Positions 15,686-24,704 of a stretch of 49,231 nucleotides of DNA are shown here, piece after piece (position 1 is the stretch's first letter; each line of letters begins with the position of its first letter). The notes beneath the pieces are model-generated. The model saw only the letters and a program-made list of their open reading frames with translations, did no database searches and had not been told where the DNA came from. This DNA is from Fibrobacter succinogenes (GTDB lineage: Bacteria; Fibrobacterota; Fibrobacteria; Fibrobacterales; Fibrobacteraceae), in the NCBI GenBank assembly GCA_902791475.1, contig CADAWC010000026.1:1-49231 (forward strand), written 5' to 3'. The translations under genes were made by a program, and so were the position numbers.

Positions 15686-17302
15686 ATGACTCCAGTAAAA
15701 GTACTACTCAGCATCATTTCCCTGTTCCTCGTCCTTGGATTGATGGCGCTAGCCTACCCCGAAGACGGGATTCATGTCGGCGATACGACGCTCCGCTACC
15801 CGAAGCTTTCTCAAATCTTTGAAAAGGCCGAAACAACAACGGACTCCGCCGGAAACAAGGTCAAAGTCGAACAGGTAGACCCAGAAGACGCCATCCGCCA
15901 GATGATGGAAGAGACCAAGGCAAAGCAATTTGCAGCATACTCGGATTCTCTCAAGTACTACGAAGACTTCTTTAGAGAAGGCCGTACTCGCTTCGACTTG
16001 CCAAACAACGACCTCACGTGGTTTGACCGTTTCTTCACAAGCCTCCAGAATGCGCAGAAGGATTCTAGCGTTGTCCATGTGATTCATTATGGTGACTCGC
16101 AGCTCGAAGAAGACCGCATTTCGTCTACAATCCGCGAAGACTTGCAGACTGAATTTGGAGGTAACGGTCCGGGCATGCTCCCAGCCGTGATGCACATTCC
16201 GTCTCAGTCGACATCGCAGTGGAACAACGGCGACTTGCAGCGCTACATCATCTTTGGCCCCAAGGAAGAACACGCAACGCACAACCGCTATGGACCTTTG
16301 GCCCAGGTGGGAGAACTCAACGGTTCTGCCGTTATCGGCGTCAAGAAGCGCGAAGGCCGCAAGGATATGTTCCCGCACGTTGGCGGCTACTCCACGATTA
16401 AGGTTCTCGCAAGCAACAAGGGCAGCCTCAAGCTCCGCCTCACCTACGAACACGAAGTGACGGAACAAGTTGGAACAAATGCCGACGGTTCGCCGAAACT
16501 CAAAATCAAGAACAAAAAGGAAACCGCAGCCGCTCCTACCGTTGAAAAATTCACGAAGCTGAACGTTTATACGTGGAAACTCCCGGATACGACCTCGAAC
16601 ATCAAGCTCTACCTGAGCGGACGCACGGAAATCTATGCGATTTCTGTAGATGGTTCTTACGGTGTCGCTGTGGACAACGTAGCCATGCGCGGAAGCTCGG
16701 GTACGGTATTCCACAAGATCGATAGCCAACTTCTTGCCGAATCCTACAAGGCCATGAATGCAAAACTCATCATCATGGAATACGGCGGAAACATGGTTCC
16801 GAGCATGACCCCAAAAGTTTTGGAATGGAGCAAAAAGCTCATCACCAGACAAATTCAGGCCGTCCAGAGAGCTAATCCGGATGCAGACATTTTGTTCATC
16901 GGTCCAGCCGACATGGCAAAACAAATTAACGGAAGATGGCAAACGTATCCAGGACTTGGTATTACCATCAAGATGCTTCGTGAAGTGGCTCTTGAAAATG
17001 GTCTTGCCTACTGGGATATGCACCGCGTGATGGGTGGCGAAGGTTCTATGATCAAATGGGTCAAAAAATCCCCGCCGCTTGGTTTTACCGACCACGTGCA
17101 CTTTACACGTCGCGGAGCCTCTTACATGGGTGATCTCTTCTGTTCTTCACTCCACATGTACTACGATTACTTCCAGTTCCGTGACAGGCACCACCTGAAC
17201 GATTCGAAACTTAAGGATATCCGCAAGTTCTCGGACAAAAAACAGGCAAGCGCCGACACGACCAAAGTAATCGACTTGAACAAAGAAAAGCTAAATCCTT
17301 AA
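15686..17302 (+). CDS. SGNH-hydrolase-like protein, first of an O-acylation operon
   Basis: A 538-residue envelope protein with an N-terminal signal-anchor (about 5-23). The SGNH fold is recognised by block I HYGDSQLEED (Ser138), a GGN in EYGGNMV near residue 374 and the catalytic Asp469-x-x-His472 in DHVHF. About 230 residues between block I and GGN form a beta-rich insertion (about 160-340), possibly carbohydrate binding. By analogy with AlgJ/AlgX or PatB it would transfer or remove acetyl groups on a surface glycan using acyl units delivered by the MBOAT encoded two genes downstream. The partner polymer is not known. The start has no good Shine-Dalgarno; the gene follows a REP-like hairpin. 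Confidence 0.75.
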   Translation: MTPVKVLLSIISLFLVLGLMALAYPEDGIHVGDTTLRYPKLSQIFEKAETTTDSAGNKVKVEQVDPEDAIRQMMEETKAKQFAAYSDSLKYYEDFFREGRTRFDLPNNDLTWFDRFFTSLQNAQKDSSVVHVIHYGDSQLEEDRISSTIREDLQTEFGGNGPGMLPAVMHIPSQSTSQWNNGDLQRYIIFGPKEEHATHNRYGPLAQVGELNGSAVIGVKKREGRKDMFPHVGGYSTIKVLASNKGSLKLRLTYEHEVTEQVGTNADGSPKLKIKNKKETAAAPTVEKFTKLNVYTWKLPDTTSNIKLYLSGRTEIYAISVDGSYGVAVDNVAMRGSSGTVFHKIDSQLLAESYKAMNAKLIIMEYGGNMVPSMTPKVLEWSKKLITRQIQAVQRANPDADILFIGPADMAKQINGRWQTYPGLGITIKMLREVALENGLAYWDMHRVMGGEGSMIKWVKKSPPLGFTDHVHFTRRGASYMGDLFCSSLHMYYDYFQFRDRHHLNDSKLKDIRKFSDKKQASADTTKVIDLNKEKLNP

Positions 17303-17321
17303 ATACCGGAGGGGGTGTTAA

Positions 17322-19331
17322 GTGAAGAAAAAGCTTGCCGTCATTGCTGCCATACTTGGCATTGTTAGCATGGGTTCCATGGTTTCTGCAAAGGACATGG
17401 AAATCACCCCGGGCTACTATGACGTTGACTTTACGAAATACGACTTTATCGATACGTCTTTGAACACCATCCAGTTTCCGCAAGGGAGCGCTAGTTTCGA
17501 GCCGTTCTTCAAGAAGCTCGACACGCTCGTTTTCGAGAACAGGGGCAAGGTGCGCATCCTCCACATTGGCGGTTCGCACTTGCAGGCAGACGTCATCTCG
17601 GGCCGCATCCGCGAGCACTTGGTAAAAGAATACCCGGGCGCTTCAGCAGGTCGCGGTTTCGTATTCCCGTATTCAGCAGCAAGGACAAATACCCCCGCAA
17701 GCTACGCTAGCTATTATAAAGGCATCTGGGACAAGAACAAGAACGTCCAGCACGAAATCACTAAACCGCTCGGGCTTCTTGGCATTGCCATCAGTACCCG
17801 CGACCCACGTGCCGAAATCACGCTCCTTTTGGACAAGTACAACACCGAACCGATTTGGGGAGAAACAAGCTTTAGAGTTTTCGGATATAGCGATAGCAAC
17901 GACGTCGAACCGGTGCTCCGCATCGATTCCATGGATGTCTTTGGCACGTTCGATGCCACTAGCCAGAGCTACGTTTTCACAAGTCCGCGCCCGATTGACA
18001 CCATCCAGATTGCGTTCCGCTGGGCAGATACGACCAAGCAGGCCGAAGTTGCCGCCTTCATCACGGACTCGCTCTACAAGGATTCTGTGGCCCGCGCAGA
18101 CTCGCTCGCCCGCGTAGCCGACTCCTTGCGCATGGATTCGCTCGGCATTACGCCTCCGGCAAGTTCCGCTCAGCAAATGGTACAGGCAGTTGCCGCTGAC
18201 TCGATGTTCCAGGGCGACTGCGAAGACGTTCTCGACACGAACTGCCTGAACCGCGATGAAGACTTGCAGATCGCTCTAGATTCTACCGCCGCAGATACAG
18301 TACCGCCCCGCCCGCACTTTACGCTCACGGGCATTTTGGCAGAGAACAATGCCCCCGGCATCACGTACACGAATGTCGGCATCAACGGTGCGAAGGTTTC
18401 GAACTACTTTGAAGAAACGTGCCCGCTCTTTGAAAAGGAAATGTCTTATTACAAGCCGGACCTCGTGATTTTCGCCATCGGCATTAACGACGCCAATGTT
18501 GAAGTTTTTAACGACAAAGCATTCCGCGAAGATTACGACATGCTCATCAAGCGCATCCGCAAGGTGAGCCCCAAGACGGCGTTCATTTTCGAGACGAACA
18601 ACGATTCCTATCGCAAAGTCCGCAAGAAAAAATACGTGCAGCACCCGAACGGCGAAGTCGCTCGCAAAGCTTTCTTTATGCTCGCTGACAAGCACAAGGC
18701 AGGCGTTTGGGACAAGTTCTCCATCATGGGAGGCTTAGGTTCCATGGCCAAGTGGGAAAAGGCTGACCTCGCCAAGAAAGACAAGGTCCACTTCAAGACC
18801 GCCGGTTACCAGTTGCTCGGTGACATGTTCTACAAGGCTTTGATGCAGGCCTACTTCGACCACATTGCAAGCCTCCCTGCAGAAGCTCCGGTCGTTGCCC
18901 AAGCTAAACCCGCCCAGGCTAAGCCAGCACCTTCACAAGCACCAGCAACAATTCCAGCAGCATCGAGCGTAGCTCAAAAGACACAGACGCCATCAGCCAA
19001 GACAGCATCAAGCACTGCCACTGCACCGACAACAGCTCCTGCCTCCGCAGCAGCCCCCGCTAATGCAAAGACCGCACCAACGGCCGCCCCAACAAAACCG
19101 GAAACAACAGCCAAAACGGAAGTCGCAGCTAAGCAGCCCGCTGAAAAAACGGTCGCCCCTCCGCAAATGCCAAAGATTGCCGCCGCAGCCCATAAAGATG
19201 TCCCCATGCCTGAAGTCGTGAAGCAAACCGCTCAACCCGCGCAGCCCAAGATTCAAGTTCCGCTAAAGCCGATCCCACAACCAGCGGAAACGCCAAAAAC
19301 ACAAACACCCAGCGCGACGGACTCCAAATAA
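17322..19331 (+). CDS. SGNH-hydrolase-like protein with long Pro/Ala/Thr-rich tail
   Basis: A 669-residue secreted or anchored protein starting at a GTG preceded by GGAGGGGG. Signal sequence about 1-23. Block I is GGSHLQAD (Ser85), block II is GINGA (about 353-357), block III is GIND (Asn389) and the catalytic pair is Asp487/His490 in DKVHF. Residues about 170-335 form an insertion between blocks I and II, as in the preceding protein. From about residue 520 the chain is a 150-residue low-complexity Pro/Ala/Thr/Lys tail, probably spanning or binding peptidoglycan or periplasm. It lies 19 bp after the first SGNH gene and 25 bp before the MBOAT gene, so the three form one operon. It shares the overall plan of the first SGNH protein but is clearly not a recent copy. 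Confidence 0.75.
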   Translation: MKKKLAVIAAILGIVSMGSMVSAKDMEITPGYYDVDFTKYDFIDTSLNTIQFPQGSASFEPFFKKLDTLVFENRGKVRILHIGGSHLQADVISGRIREHLVKEYPGASAGRGFVFPYSAARTNTPASYASYYKGIWDKNKNVQHEITKPLGLLGIAISTRDPRAEITLLLDKYNTEPIWGETSFRVFGYSDSNDVEPVLRIDSMDVFGTFDATSQSYVFTSPRPIDTIQIAFRWADTTKQAEVAAFITDSLYKDSVARADSLARVADSLRMDSLGITPPASSAQQMVQAVAADSMFQGDCEDVLDTNCLNRDEDLQIALDSTAADTVPPRPHFTLTGILAENNAPGITYTNVGINGAKVSNYFEETCPLFEKEMSYYKPDLVIFAIGINDANVEVFNDKAFREDYDMLIKRIRKVSPKTAFIFETNNDSYRKVRKKKYVQHPNGEVARKAFFMLADKHKAGVWDKFSIMGGLGSMAKWEKADLAKKDKVHFKTAGYQLLGDMFYKALMQAYFDHIASLPAEAPVVAQAKPAQAKPAPSQAPATIPAASSVAQKTQTPSAKTASSTATAPTTAPASAAAPANAKTAPTAAPTKPETTAKTEVAAKQPAEKTVAPPQMPKIAAAAHKDVPMPEVVKQTAQPAQPKIQVPLKPIPQPAETPKTQTPSATDSK

Positions 19332-19356
19332 TTTTCTAATTTACAAGCCCAAAATC

Positions 19357-21207
19357 ATGCTTGACTATATCATCCCCTACCTGACCCGCACATTCGCGTT
19401 TGACCCGAACTCCCCGCTACTCTTCACCCAGTTCTATTTCTGGGGTTTCTTCGCGGTCGTCTTTGCCATCTTCTCGCTAGTCCACAGCAAGCTTTTGCTC
19501 CGCAACGCGTTCCTGTTTGCAACGAGCTTGTTCTTCTACTACAAGACGAGCGGCAGCTACGTGTGCATCCTCATCTTCTGCGTGATAGCAAACTTCTTCA
19601 TCGGCAAGTGGATTGAGAAAGCAGAAGAAAAGTGGAAAAAGAAACTTTTGATGATTATAGTCGTGATTATCGACTTGTTGGTGCTCTGCTATTATAAATA
19701 CTCTTACTTCTTCCTGGATGCTCTTTATGACTTTACCGGCATCGAGCTCCACGTTTACAACTTCTTTGCTGCCGCAAGCAACGCCATGTTCGGTACGCAT
19801 TCGCTGGTCGATCAGATTATCCTCCCGGTGGGTATTTCGTTCTTCACGTTCCAGGCGATGAGTTACTGCATTGACATTTACCGCGGTAAAATCAAGGCTG
19901 TAGACAACATTTTGAACTTCGGCTTTTACCTCTCGTTCTTCCCGCAGCTCGTAGCTGGCCCGATTGTGCGTGCAGACAAGTTTGTACCGCAACTCTACAA
20001 GCCGTTTTTCCTCCCCCGCCGCGCTTTTGGCATGGCAGTATTCTGGATTTTGAACGGCCTAGCCAAGAAGATTATCTTGAGCGACTACCTCGCCACAAAC
20101 TTTGTGGACCGCGTTTTCGATACCCCGCTCCTCTTTACCGGCCTTGAAAACCTGATTGCCCTTTTCGCTTATTCGTTACAGGTCTATGCCGACTTCTCGG
20201 GTTACACGGATATCGCCATTGGCGTTGCACTTTTGATGGGCTTCCGTCTGCCGCAGAACTTCAACAGCCCGTACAAGGCTAAGAGCCCGACCGAATTCTG
20301 GCGTCGTTGGCACATCTCGCTTTCTAGCTGGTGGCGCGATTACTTGTACATCCCCCTTGGCGGTAACAGGAACGCAACCGTCGGCACGTTCTTCTGGATG
20401 GGATTCTTGAGCCTTGTGGCCATCCTCCTTTCTGGCAGCATGTGGGTCGGCATCGCACTTGGCGTTTTCTTTGTCTACATTGCGATTTTCGCCTACTTCA
20501 AGCCGGAATCCCGCAAGACGATTACCACGAACATGAACGCTATGGCAACGCAGATTGTCGGCGGTTGGTGGCATGGCGCTAGCTGGAACTTCATCATCTG
20601 GGGCGGTTTGAACGGCTTTGGCCAGGTGTTCAACAAGCTCTGGGTCAAGCGCAGCGCAACAGTCCGCGCCTCGATTGCTCTTGGTTTCTTTGCATTGAGC
20701 GCAATTCTCTACAAGCACTACACAATTCCTATATGTGCGATTACCGCTGTATGGTTCGGCGTACTTTTCGTGGGCATCTACTCGACCATTATCTATCATT
20801 TGTTCTGCAAAAAGGAACTGCCATGGCTTACGACCGCATGGAATGTGACGCTTACGTTTGTGTTCATCACGTTCACGCGTCTCTTCTTCCGCGCGGGCTC
20901 CAACCTCGACCCTGCAGAAGCAAACGAAGTCGCCTGGAATACGGCAAAGAACATGGTGCACCAGATGGGTACCGCCTGGCGTTGGGACACGATTCTCCCG
21001 ATTGCATGGGAACACATCAATATCATCCTCGTGTTCATCGCAGGTATGCTCATCCACTGGATTCCGAAGAAGTTCAAGTCCCGCTACCGCATCACGTTTG
21101 CATCGCTCCCAATTCCGGCGATGATTGCCGTAACCGCGTTCATCATCTTCGTGATTTACCAGTTCATGAGCGCAGACAGCTGCCCGTTCATTTACTTCCA
21201 GTTCTAG
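19357..21207 (+). CDS. MBOAT family membrane O-acyltransferase (AlgI-like)
   Basis: A 616-residue polytopic inner-membrane protein with at least ten hydrophobic helices. MBOAT hallmarks are FFPQLVAGPI (about 194-203), YADFSGYTDIAIG (about 277-289), FWRRWHISLSSWWRDYLYIPLGGN (about 314-337, His319) and WWHGASWNFIIWGGLNG (about 404-420, His406). It would move acetyl groups from a cytoplasmic donor across the membrane to the SGNH partners. Compared with AlgI, the interval between the GGNR and WHG motifs is longer, with about 60 residues (340-400) containing two extra hydrophobic stretches. No Shine-Dalgarno is obvious. The stop codon lies inside a heptanucleotide tract and is followed by a strong terminator. 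Confidence 0.9.
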   Translation: MLDYIIPYLTRTFAFDPNSPLLFTQFYFWGFFAVVFAIFSLVHSKLLLRNAFLFATSLFFYYKTSGSYVCILIFCVIANFFIGKWIEKAEEKWKKKLLMIIVVIIDLLVLCYYKYSYFFLDALYDFTGIELHVYNFFAAASNAMFGTHSLVDQIILPVGISFFTFQAMSYCIDIYRGKIKAVDNILNFGFYLSFFPQLVAGPIVRADKFVPQLYKPFFLPRRAFGMAVFWILNGLAKKIILSDYLATNFVDRVFDTPLLFTGLENLIALFAYSLQVYADFSGYTDIAIGVALLMGFRLPQNFNSPYKAKSPTEFWRRWHISLSSWWRDYLYIPLGGNRNATVGTFFWMGFLSLVAILLSGSMWVGIALGVFFVYIAIFAYFKPESRKTITTNMNAMATQIVGGWWHGASWNFIIWGGLNGFGQVFNKLWVKRSATVRASIALGFFALSAILYKHYTIPICAITAVWFGVLFVGIYSTIIYHLFCKKELPWLTTAWNVTLTFVFITFTRLFFRAGSNLDPAEANEVAWNTAKNMVHQMGTAWRWDTILPIAWEHINIILVFIAGMLIHWIPKKFKSRYRITFASLPIPAMIAVTAFIIFVIYQFMSADSCPFIYFQF

Positions 21208-21245
21208 TTATTAGTCATTGGTCAGTAGTCAATAGTTAATAGCAT
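21204..21245 (+). repeat. Heptanucleotide tract overlapping a stop codon
   Basis: Six 7-bp units: CTAGTTA, TTAGTCA, TTGGTCA, GTAGTCA, ATAGTTA, ATAGCAT. The first contains the TAG stop of the MBOAT gene. The reverse complement shows the same CTA-every-7-bp pattern as the other tracts. Confidence 0.85.
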
Positions 21246-21254
21246 TTTGATGTT

Positions 21255-21279
21255 ATCCCGCGAGATTCGCGGGATTTTT
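21255..21279 (+). terminator. Intrinsic terminator of the O-acylation operon
   Basis: A perfect 9-bp stem ATCCCGCGA/TCGCGGGAT with a GAT loop, followed by five T. Confidence 0.9.
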
Positions 21280-21425
21280 CGTTTAGCGCGATCTGACATT
21301 TTGACCATATTTATTGCAATTTGAGCACACAAAAGTTTACTCTAGTTTACAATAATATTACGCAAAGTTTTCTTGTTAATATCTCGTGAAAAAATGTCCT
21401 AAATGTAGTGACAAAACACAAAAAT

Positions 21426-21454
21426 TTGAGTATTTTTTGACCCATATATATAGA
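21426..21454 (+). promoter_or_regulatory. Promoter of the M23 peptidase gene
   Basis: TTGAGT (21426-21431), 17-bp spacer, TATAGA (21449-21454), 12 nt before the ATG at 21467. This predicts a leader of about 6 nt with no room for a Shine-Dalgarno. Confidence 0.55.
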
Positions 21455-21466
21455 CCCCCTACTTTT

Positions 21467-22516
21467 ATGAAGATTAAAACTATACTCATTGCAGGAGTCC
21501 TGCCACTCGCCCTTTTCGCAAAAGATGACGACATGGCCGGAAAAATTGTTCCTCGCCTCGTTGATTCTAGAAGCACAGAATTGAACCAGACTATCGATGG
21601 CATCAATGACTTCGCACCAGAAGCCGAAGCCCAAACCGTCGGACAGTTCGTCATCAACGAAAGCAACTTTACTCATAAAAAATCCAAGTCCCACAAGGCT
21701 AAAACAGCTGCCAAGCCAGCACCAGCCGTCAGCGTCAAAGAAGCGGTCACAGCAAATCTCGGAACAGAAGAAGGCATCAATAGCGATAGCCTCGACACTG
21801 AAGAAGCCGTACGCGAATACGCCGAAGCCGATGCTGATATCAAGGCTACAACAGACTCCGCTTCCACAGGCGCTCCAGAAAAGCTTTTCGTTCTCGACAT
21901 GACGACTTCCATCATCCCGACGGAAAGCCGCCGCATTGCAGGCCACTATGGTCCGCGCAAGCACCGCATGCATCGCGGTGTAGACCTCGGTCTCTGCCAC
22001 GGTGAAGACCGCACAATCGTCGCCGCATTTGCAGGCAAGGTCGTCAAGGTTCGCAATCAGGGCCGCCGCAAGGGTTATGGCCGCTACGTGATTTTGGACC
22101 ACGGCAACGGCCTCACCACGCTTTACGCCCATCTTGAACGCTGGAAGGTCAAAGTCGGCGATGAACTCCAGGCGGGCGATGTCATTGGCATCGGAGGCAA
22201 TTCGGGCCGCTCGTTTGGAGCCCACTTGCACTTCGAAATGCGCTACAACGGCATCTACATCAATCCCGAAACCGTTTACGACTTCGCCGAAGGCACGTTC
22301 AGAGATATTTCCGTCACGCTCGATACAGACAAGCTCCAGGAAATCGAAGCCGCCTACCAGAAGGAAATTGGCAAGAGCAAATTCTATAAAGTTCGTCGCG
22401 GCGATTGCCTTGGAAAAATCGCCCACAAGTACGGCACGTCTGTCGAACACATCAAGCGCTTGAACAACCTCAAGTCGGACAACATCCGCCCAGGACAAGT
22501 GCTCCGCTGCTCGTAA
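21467..22516 (+). CDS. M23 family metallopeptidase with LysM domain
   Basis: A 349-residue cell-wall protein. The start at 21467 gives a proper signal peptide (MKIKTILIAG...LFA); an upstream ATG at 21386 would place 27 non-homologous residues before it. A Lys/Ala-rich linker (about 60-130) precedes the LytM/M23 domain (about 145-270) with HRGVDLG (zinc His and Asp) and AHLHFEM (HxH zinc and catalytic His). A LysM repeat (about 302-349, YKVRRGDCLGKIAHKYG ... RPGQVL) binds glycan strands. It either cleaves peptidoglycan cross-links or acts as an EnvC/NlpD-like activator; the full zinc site favours an active enzyme. Confidence 0.9.
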   Translation: MKIKTILIAGVLPLALFAKDDDMAGKIVPRLVDSRSTELNQTIDGINDFAPEAEAQTVGQFVINESNFTHKKSKSHKAKTAAKPAPAVSVKEAVTANLGTEEGINSDSLDTEEAVREYAEADADIKATTDSASTGAPEKLFVLDMTTSIIPTESRRIAGHYGPRKHRMHRGVDLGLCHGEDRTIVAAFAGKVVKVRNQGRRKGYGRYVILDHGNGLTTLYAHLERWKVKVGDELQAGDVIGIGGNSGRSFGAHLHFEMRYNGIYINPETVYDFAEGTFRDISVTLDTDKLQEIEAAYQKEIGKSKFYKVRRGDCLGKIAHKYGTSVEHIKRLNNLKSDNIRPGQVLRCS

Positions 22517-22536
22517 TCAAAACAAGAACTTATACG

Positions 22537-22571
22537 AAAAAGCCTCGGGTTTAACCCGAGGCATTTTTTTT
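22537..22571. terminator. Bidirectional intrinsic terminator
   Basis: A perfect 10-bp stem GCCTCGGGTT/AACCCGAGGC with a 1-nt centre (22542-22562), AAAAA on the left and eight T on the right. It serves the M23 gene and could also stop the convergent ddh transcript. Confidence 0.9.
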
Positions 22572-22588
22572 GCAATGTCACCCAAAAT

Positions 22589-22615
22589 TGTCATCCCGGC
22601 CTCTGTGCCGGGACG
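22589..22615. repeat. REP-like hairpin element (inverse orientation)
   Basis: TGTCATCCCGGC-ctctgt-GCCGGGAC, the reverse orientation of the REP-like family, between the terminator and the ddh stop codon. Confidence 0.75.
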
Positions 22616-22652
22616 GGGGCGGCAAAAACTTTACTCCGTGAGCCGTAGGCGA

Positions 22653-23636
22653 CTACAAGCAATGAGCGCGGAGGTCTTCGTCGCTAAGCGTGCTGAGGTA
22701 TGCAGGCGGCACGTCGAGAACGGTCTTGCAACCAGTCTGGCCGTTAGCCTTCATACGCAGCGCTGCGCGGGCGTAAGCCACGAGAACGCTCGTCGTGAAT
22801 TCCGGGTTGGAATCGAGCTTGAGGCTGTATTCGATCACGTGGGTGTGTTCCTTGTTCATGCCAGTCTTGCCGGTACGGATCACGAAACCGCCGTGAGCGA
22901 GCCCGCTGTGGTTCTTGTTGAATTCTTCTTCGCTGATGAAGTTTACCGTGGTGTCGTATTCGTCGAAGTAGTTCGGCATCGTCTTGATGGCGTTTTCGAT
23001 GTAGGCCTTGTCGGCACCTTCTTCGGCAACCACGTAAACGAGACGAGTGTGCTTTTGGCGAGTGGTGAGTTCCGGCATGGAACCGCTACGCACGGCTTCG
23101 AGAGCTGATTCCACCGGGCAGGTGTACTGCTTGGCGTTCTTCACACCCTTGATGCGGCGGACTGCGTCGCTGTGGCCCTGAGAAACACCCTTGCCCCAGA
23201 ACGTGTAGTCCTTGCCTTCCGGAAGGATGGACTGAGCATACACGCGGTTCAAGCTGAACATACCCGGGTCCCAACCGACAGAGATCATAGCAATCTTGTT
23301 TGCGCCCTTGGCGGCAGCGTCAACAGCAGCGAAGTGCTGCGGAATCTTGGCGTGGGTGTCGAAGGAGTCAATCACGTTGAACATAGAAGCGTACTTCGGG
23401 GTGAGCACCGGCAGGTCCGTAGCAGAGCCACCGCAGATGATGAGCACGTCCACCTTGTCCTTCCATGCTTCCATTTCAGAAACGTTTAACACCGGAACGC
23501 CCGCCGTCTGGATCTTCACCGTCGACGGATCGCGACGAGTGAAAACGGCGACGAGTTCCATATCTGGAGCCTGCTTCACAGCGCATTCCACACCGCGACC
23601 CAGGTTACCGTAACCGAGAATAGCAATCTTTGCCAT
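22653..23636 (-). CDS. ddh: meso-Diaminopimelate dehydrogenase
   Basis: A 327-residue NADP-dependent enzyme that forms meso-diaminopimelate from tetrahydrodipicolinate in one step, feeding lysine and peptidoglycan synthesis. Family marks are the N-terminal GYGNLGRGVE (about 8-17), FTRRDP (about 32-37, NADP phosphate binding), CGGSATDLP (about 70-78), the SVGWDPGMFSLNRVY block (about 121-135) and FWGKGVSQGHSDA (about 147-159). The start at 23636 is set by MAKIAILGYG and an AAGGAA sequence upstream; TATATT lies further upstream (about 23677). The dehydrogenase route is a minority alternative to the succinylase/acetylase routes. Confidence 0.95.
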   Translation of the reverse strand: MAKIAILGYGNLGRGVECAVKQAPDMELVAVFTRRDPSTVKIQTAGVPVLNVSEMEAWKDKVDVLIICGGSATDLPVLTPKYASMFNVIDSFDTHAKIPQHFAAVDAAAKGANKIAMISVGWDPGMFSLNRVYAQSILPEGKDYTFWGKGVSQGHSDAVRRIKGVKNAKQYTCPVESALEAVRSGSMPELTTRQKHTRLVYVVAEEGADKAYIENAIKTMPNYFDEYDTTVNFISEEEFNKNHSGLAHGGFVIRTGKTGMNKEHTHVIEYSLKLDSNPEFTTSVLVAYARAALRMKANGQTGCKTVLDVPPAYLSTLSDEDLRAHCL

Positions 23637-23680
23637 AACAATTTCCTTGTTTAAAATTTTTGCGTGGGAAATATAGGAAA

Positions 23681-23707
23681 GTAGGAAGTAGGAAGTAGGA
23701 AGTAGAC
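23681..23707. repeat. GTAGGAA heptanucleotide tract upstream of ddh
   Basis: Three perfect GTAGGAA units (23681-23701) plus a partial fourth, directly upstream of the ddh -10 region. On the minus strand it reads TTCCTAC repeated, again with CTA every 7 bp. Confidence 0.8.
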
Positions 23708-23895
23708 TGTGAAATTCATGTAAAATTAGTAGGTATGAAAAACGTGCTCTAGAACACAAAAAGCGCCCATATAATACAATTCGGACTATAATTTTACAGA
23801 AAATGTCCCGCGACGGCGCAAAATGATATATTTTTCTTACAAAGAAGCGAGGCGATTTTCATAAACCGCCTTTAAATTTTTAGAAGGAGAAAAAT

Positions 23896-24684
23896 ATGAA
23901 AAATCATTTTTTGAGCGCTCTTAGCGCTGGTTTTCTGCTTTTCACAACATGTTTCGCACAGTCTGCAAATGAAATTGCCAAAAAAGTCCATGACTTACCT
24001 TCCGGGAAAACATCTTCCGGACTTGTATCTGTAACTTTGATTGATAAAAACGGCAAGACACGTAACCGCGAATTGGTTTCTTACACCATAAAGGACGGCA
24101 AAACCGACAAGACTGTTCTCATGTTCAAAACTCCGCGTGATGTAGCAGGCATCAGCTACCTCACCTATGACTATCCTGACAAAGCCGACGGTTCCACTGT
24201 CGATAGCGATAGCTGGATTTATATCCCAGCCATGAAAAAGGTACGCCGCGTTTCTGGCTCCAACAAGGACGACGATTTCCAGGGAACCGACTTCACGTAC
24301 GACGATCTCGGCACCCGCAGCCTCTCCAAGGACAACTTCGCCCTCCTTGGCGAAGAAAAAGTGAACGGCATCGACTGCTGGATTTTGGAAGCCAAGGCAA
24401 AAGACCCGAAGGCTAAAGTCAGCCGCCGAGTCACATGGGTGAACAAGAAGACCTTCGTCGTCCAGAAAGGCGAATATTACGACAAGCAGAACCGCCTGCA
24501 AAAAACGCTTACCGCAAACGATATCAAACAGGTGAACGGCTACTGGACCACGCTCAAGCAGACAATGACTAACGTCCAGACCAACCACAAGACCATCTAC
24601 GAAGTCAAGAACCTCAAATACGATGAAAAGGTCAACGAGAGCTACTTCACTGTAAGCGCTCTAGAACGTGAACAGATTAAGTAG
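23896..24684 (+). CDS. Outer membrane lipoprotein-sorting (LolA-like) protein
   Basis: A 262-residue periplasmic protein with signal peptide (1-21). It matches the LolA-like family found next to RND exporters: a KTRNRELVSY strand (about 54-63), MFKTPRDVAGISYLTYDY (about 76-93), a WIYIPAMKKVRRVSGSNKDDDFQGTDFTYDDL block (about 107-138) and a C-terminal KNLKYDEKVNESYFTVSALE. It probably carries a hydrophobic cargo across the periplasm for the exporter encoded 20 bp downstream. TATATT lies at 23827-23832 and GAAGGAG precedes the ATG. It is the first gene of a four-gene operon. Confidence 0.88.
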   Translation: MKNHFLSALSAGFLLFTTCFAQSANEIAKKVHDLPSGKTSSGLVSVTLIDKNGKTRNRELVSYTIKDGKTDKTVLMFKTPRDVAGISYLTYDYPDKADGSTVDSDSWIYIPAMKKVRRVSGSNKDDDFQGTDFTYDDLGTRSLSKDNFALLGEEKVNGIDCWILEAKAKDPKAKVSRRVTWVNKKTFVVQKGEYYDKQNRLQKTLTANDIKQVNGYWTTLKQTMTNVQTNHKTIYEVKNLKYDEKVNESYFTVSALEREQIK

Positions 24685-24704
24685 ATAGAAAAGGACAGCA
24701 AAAT

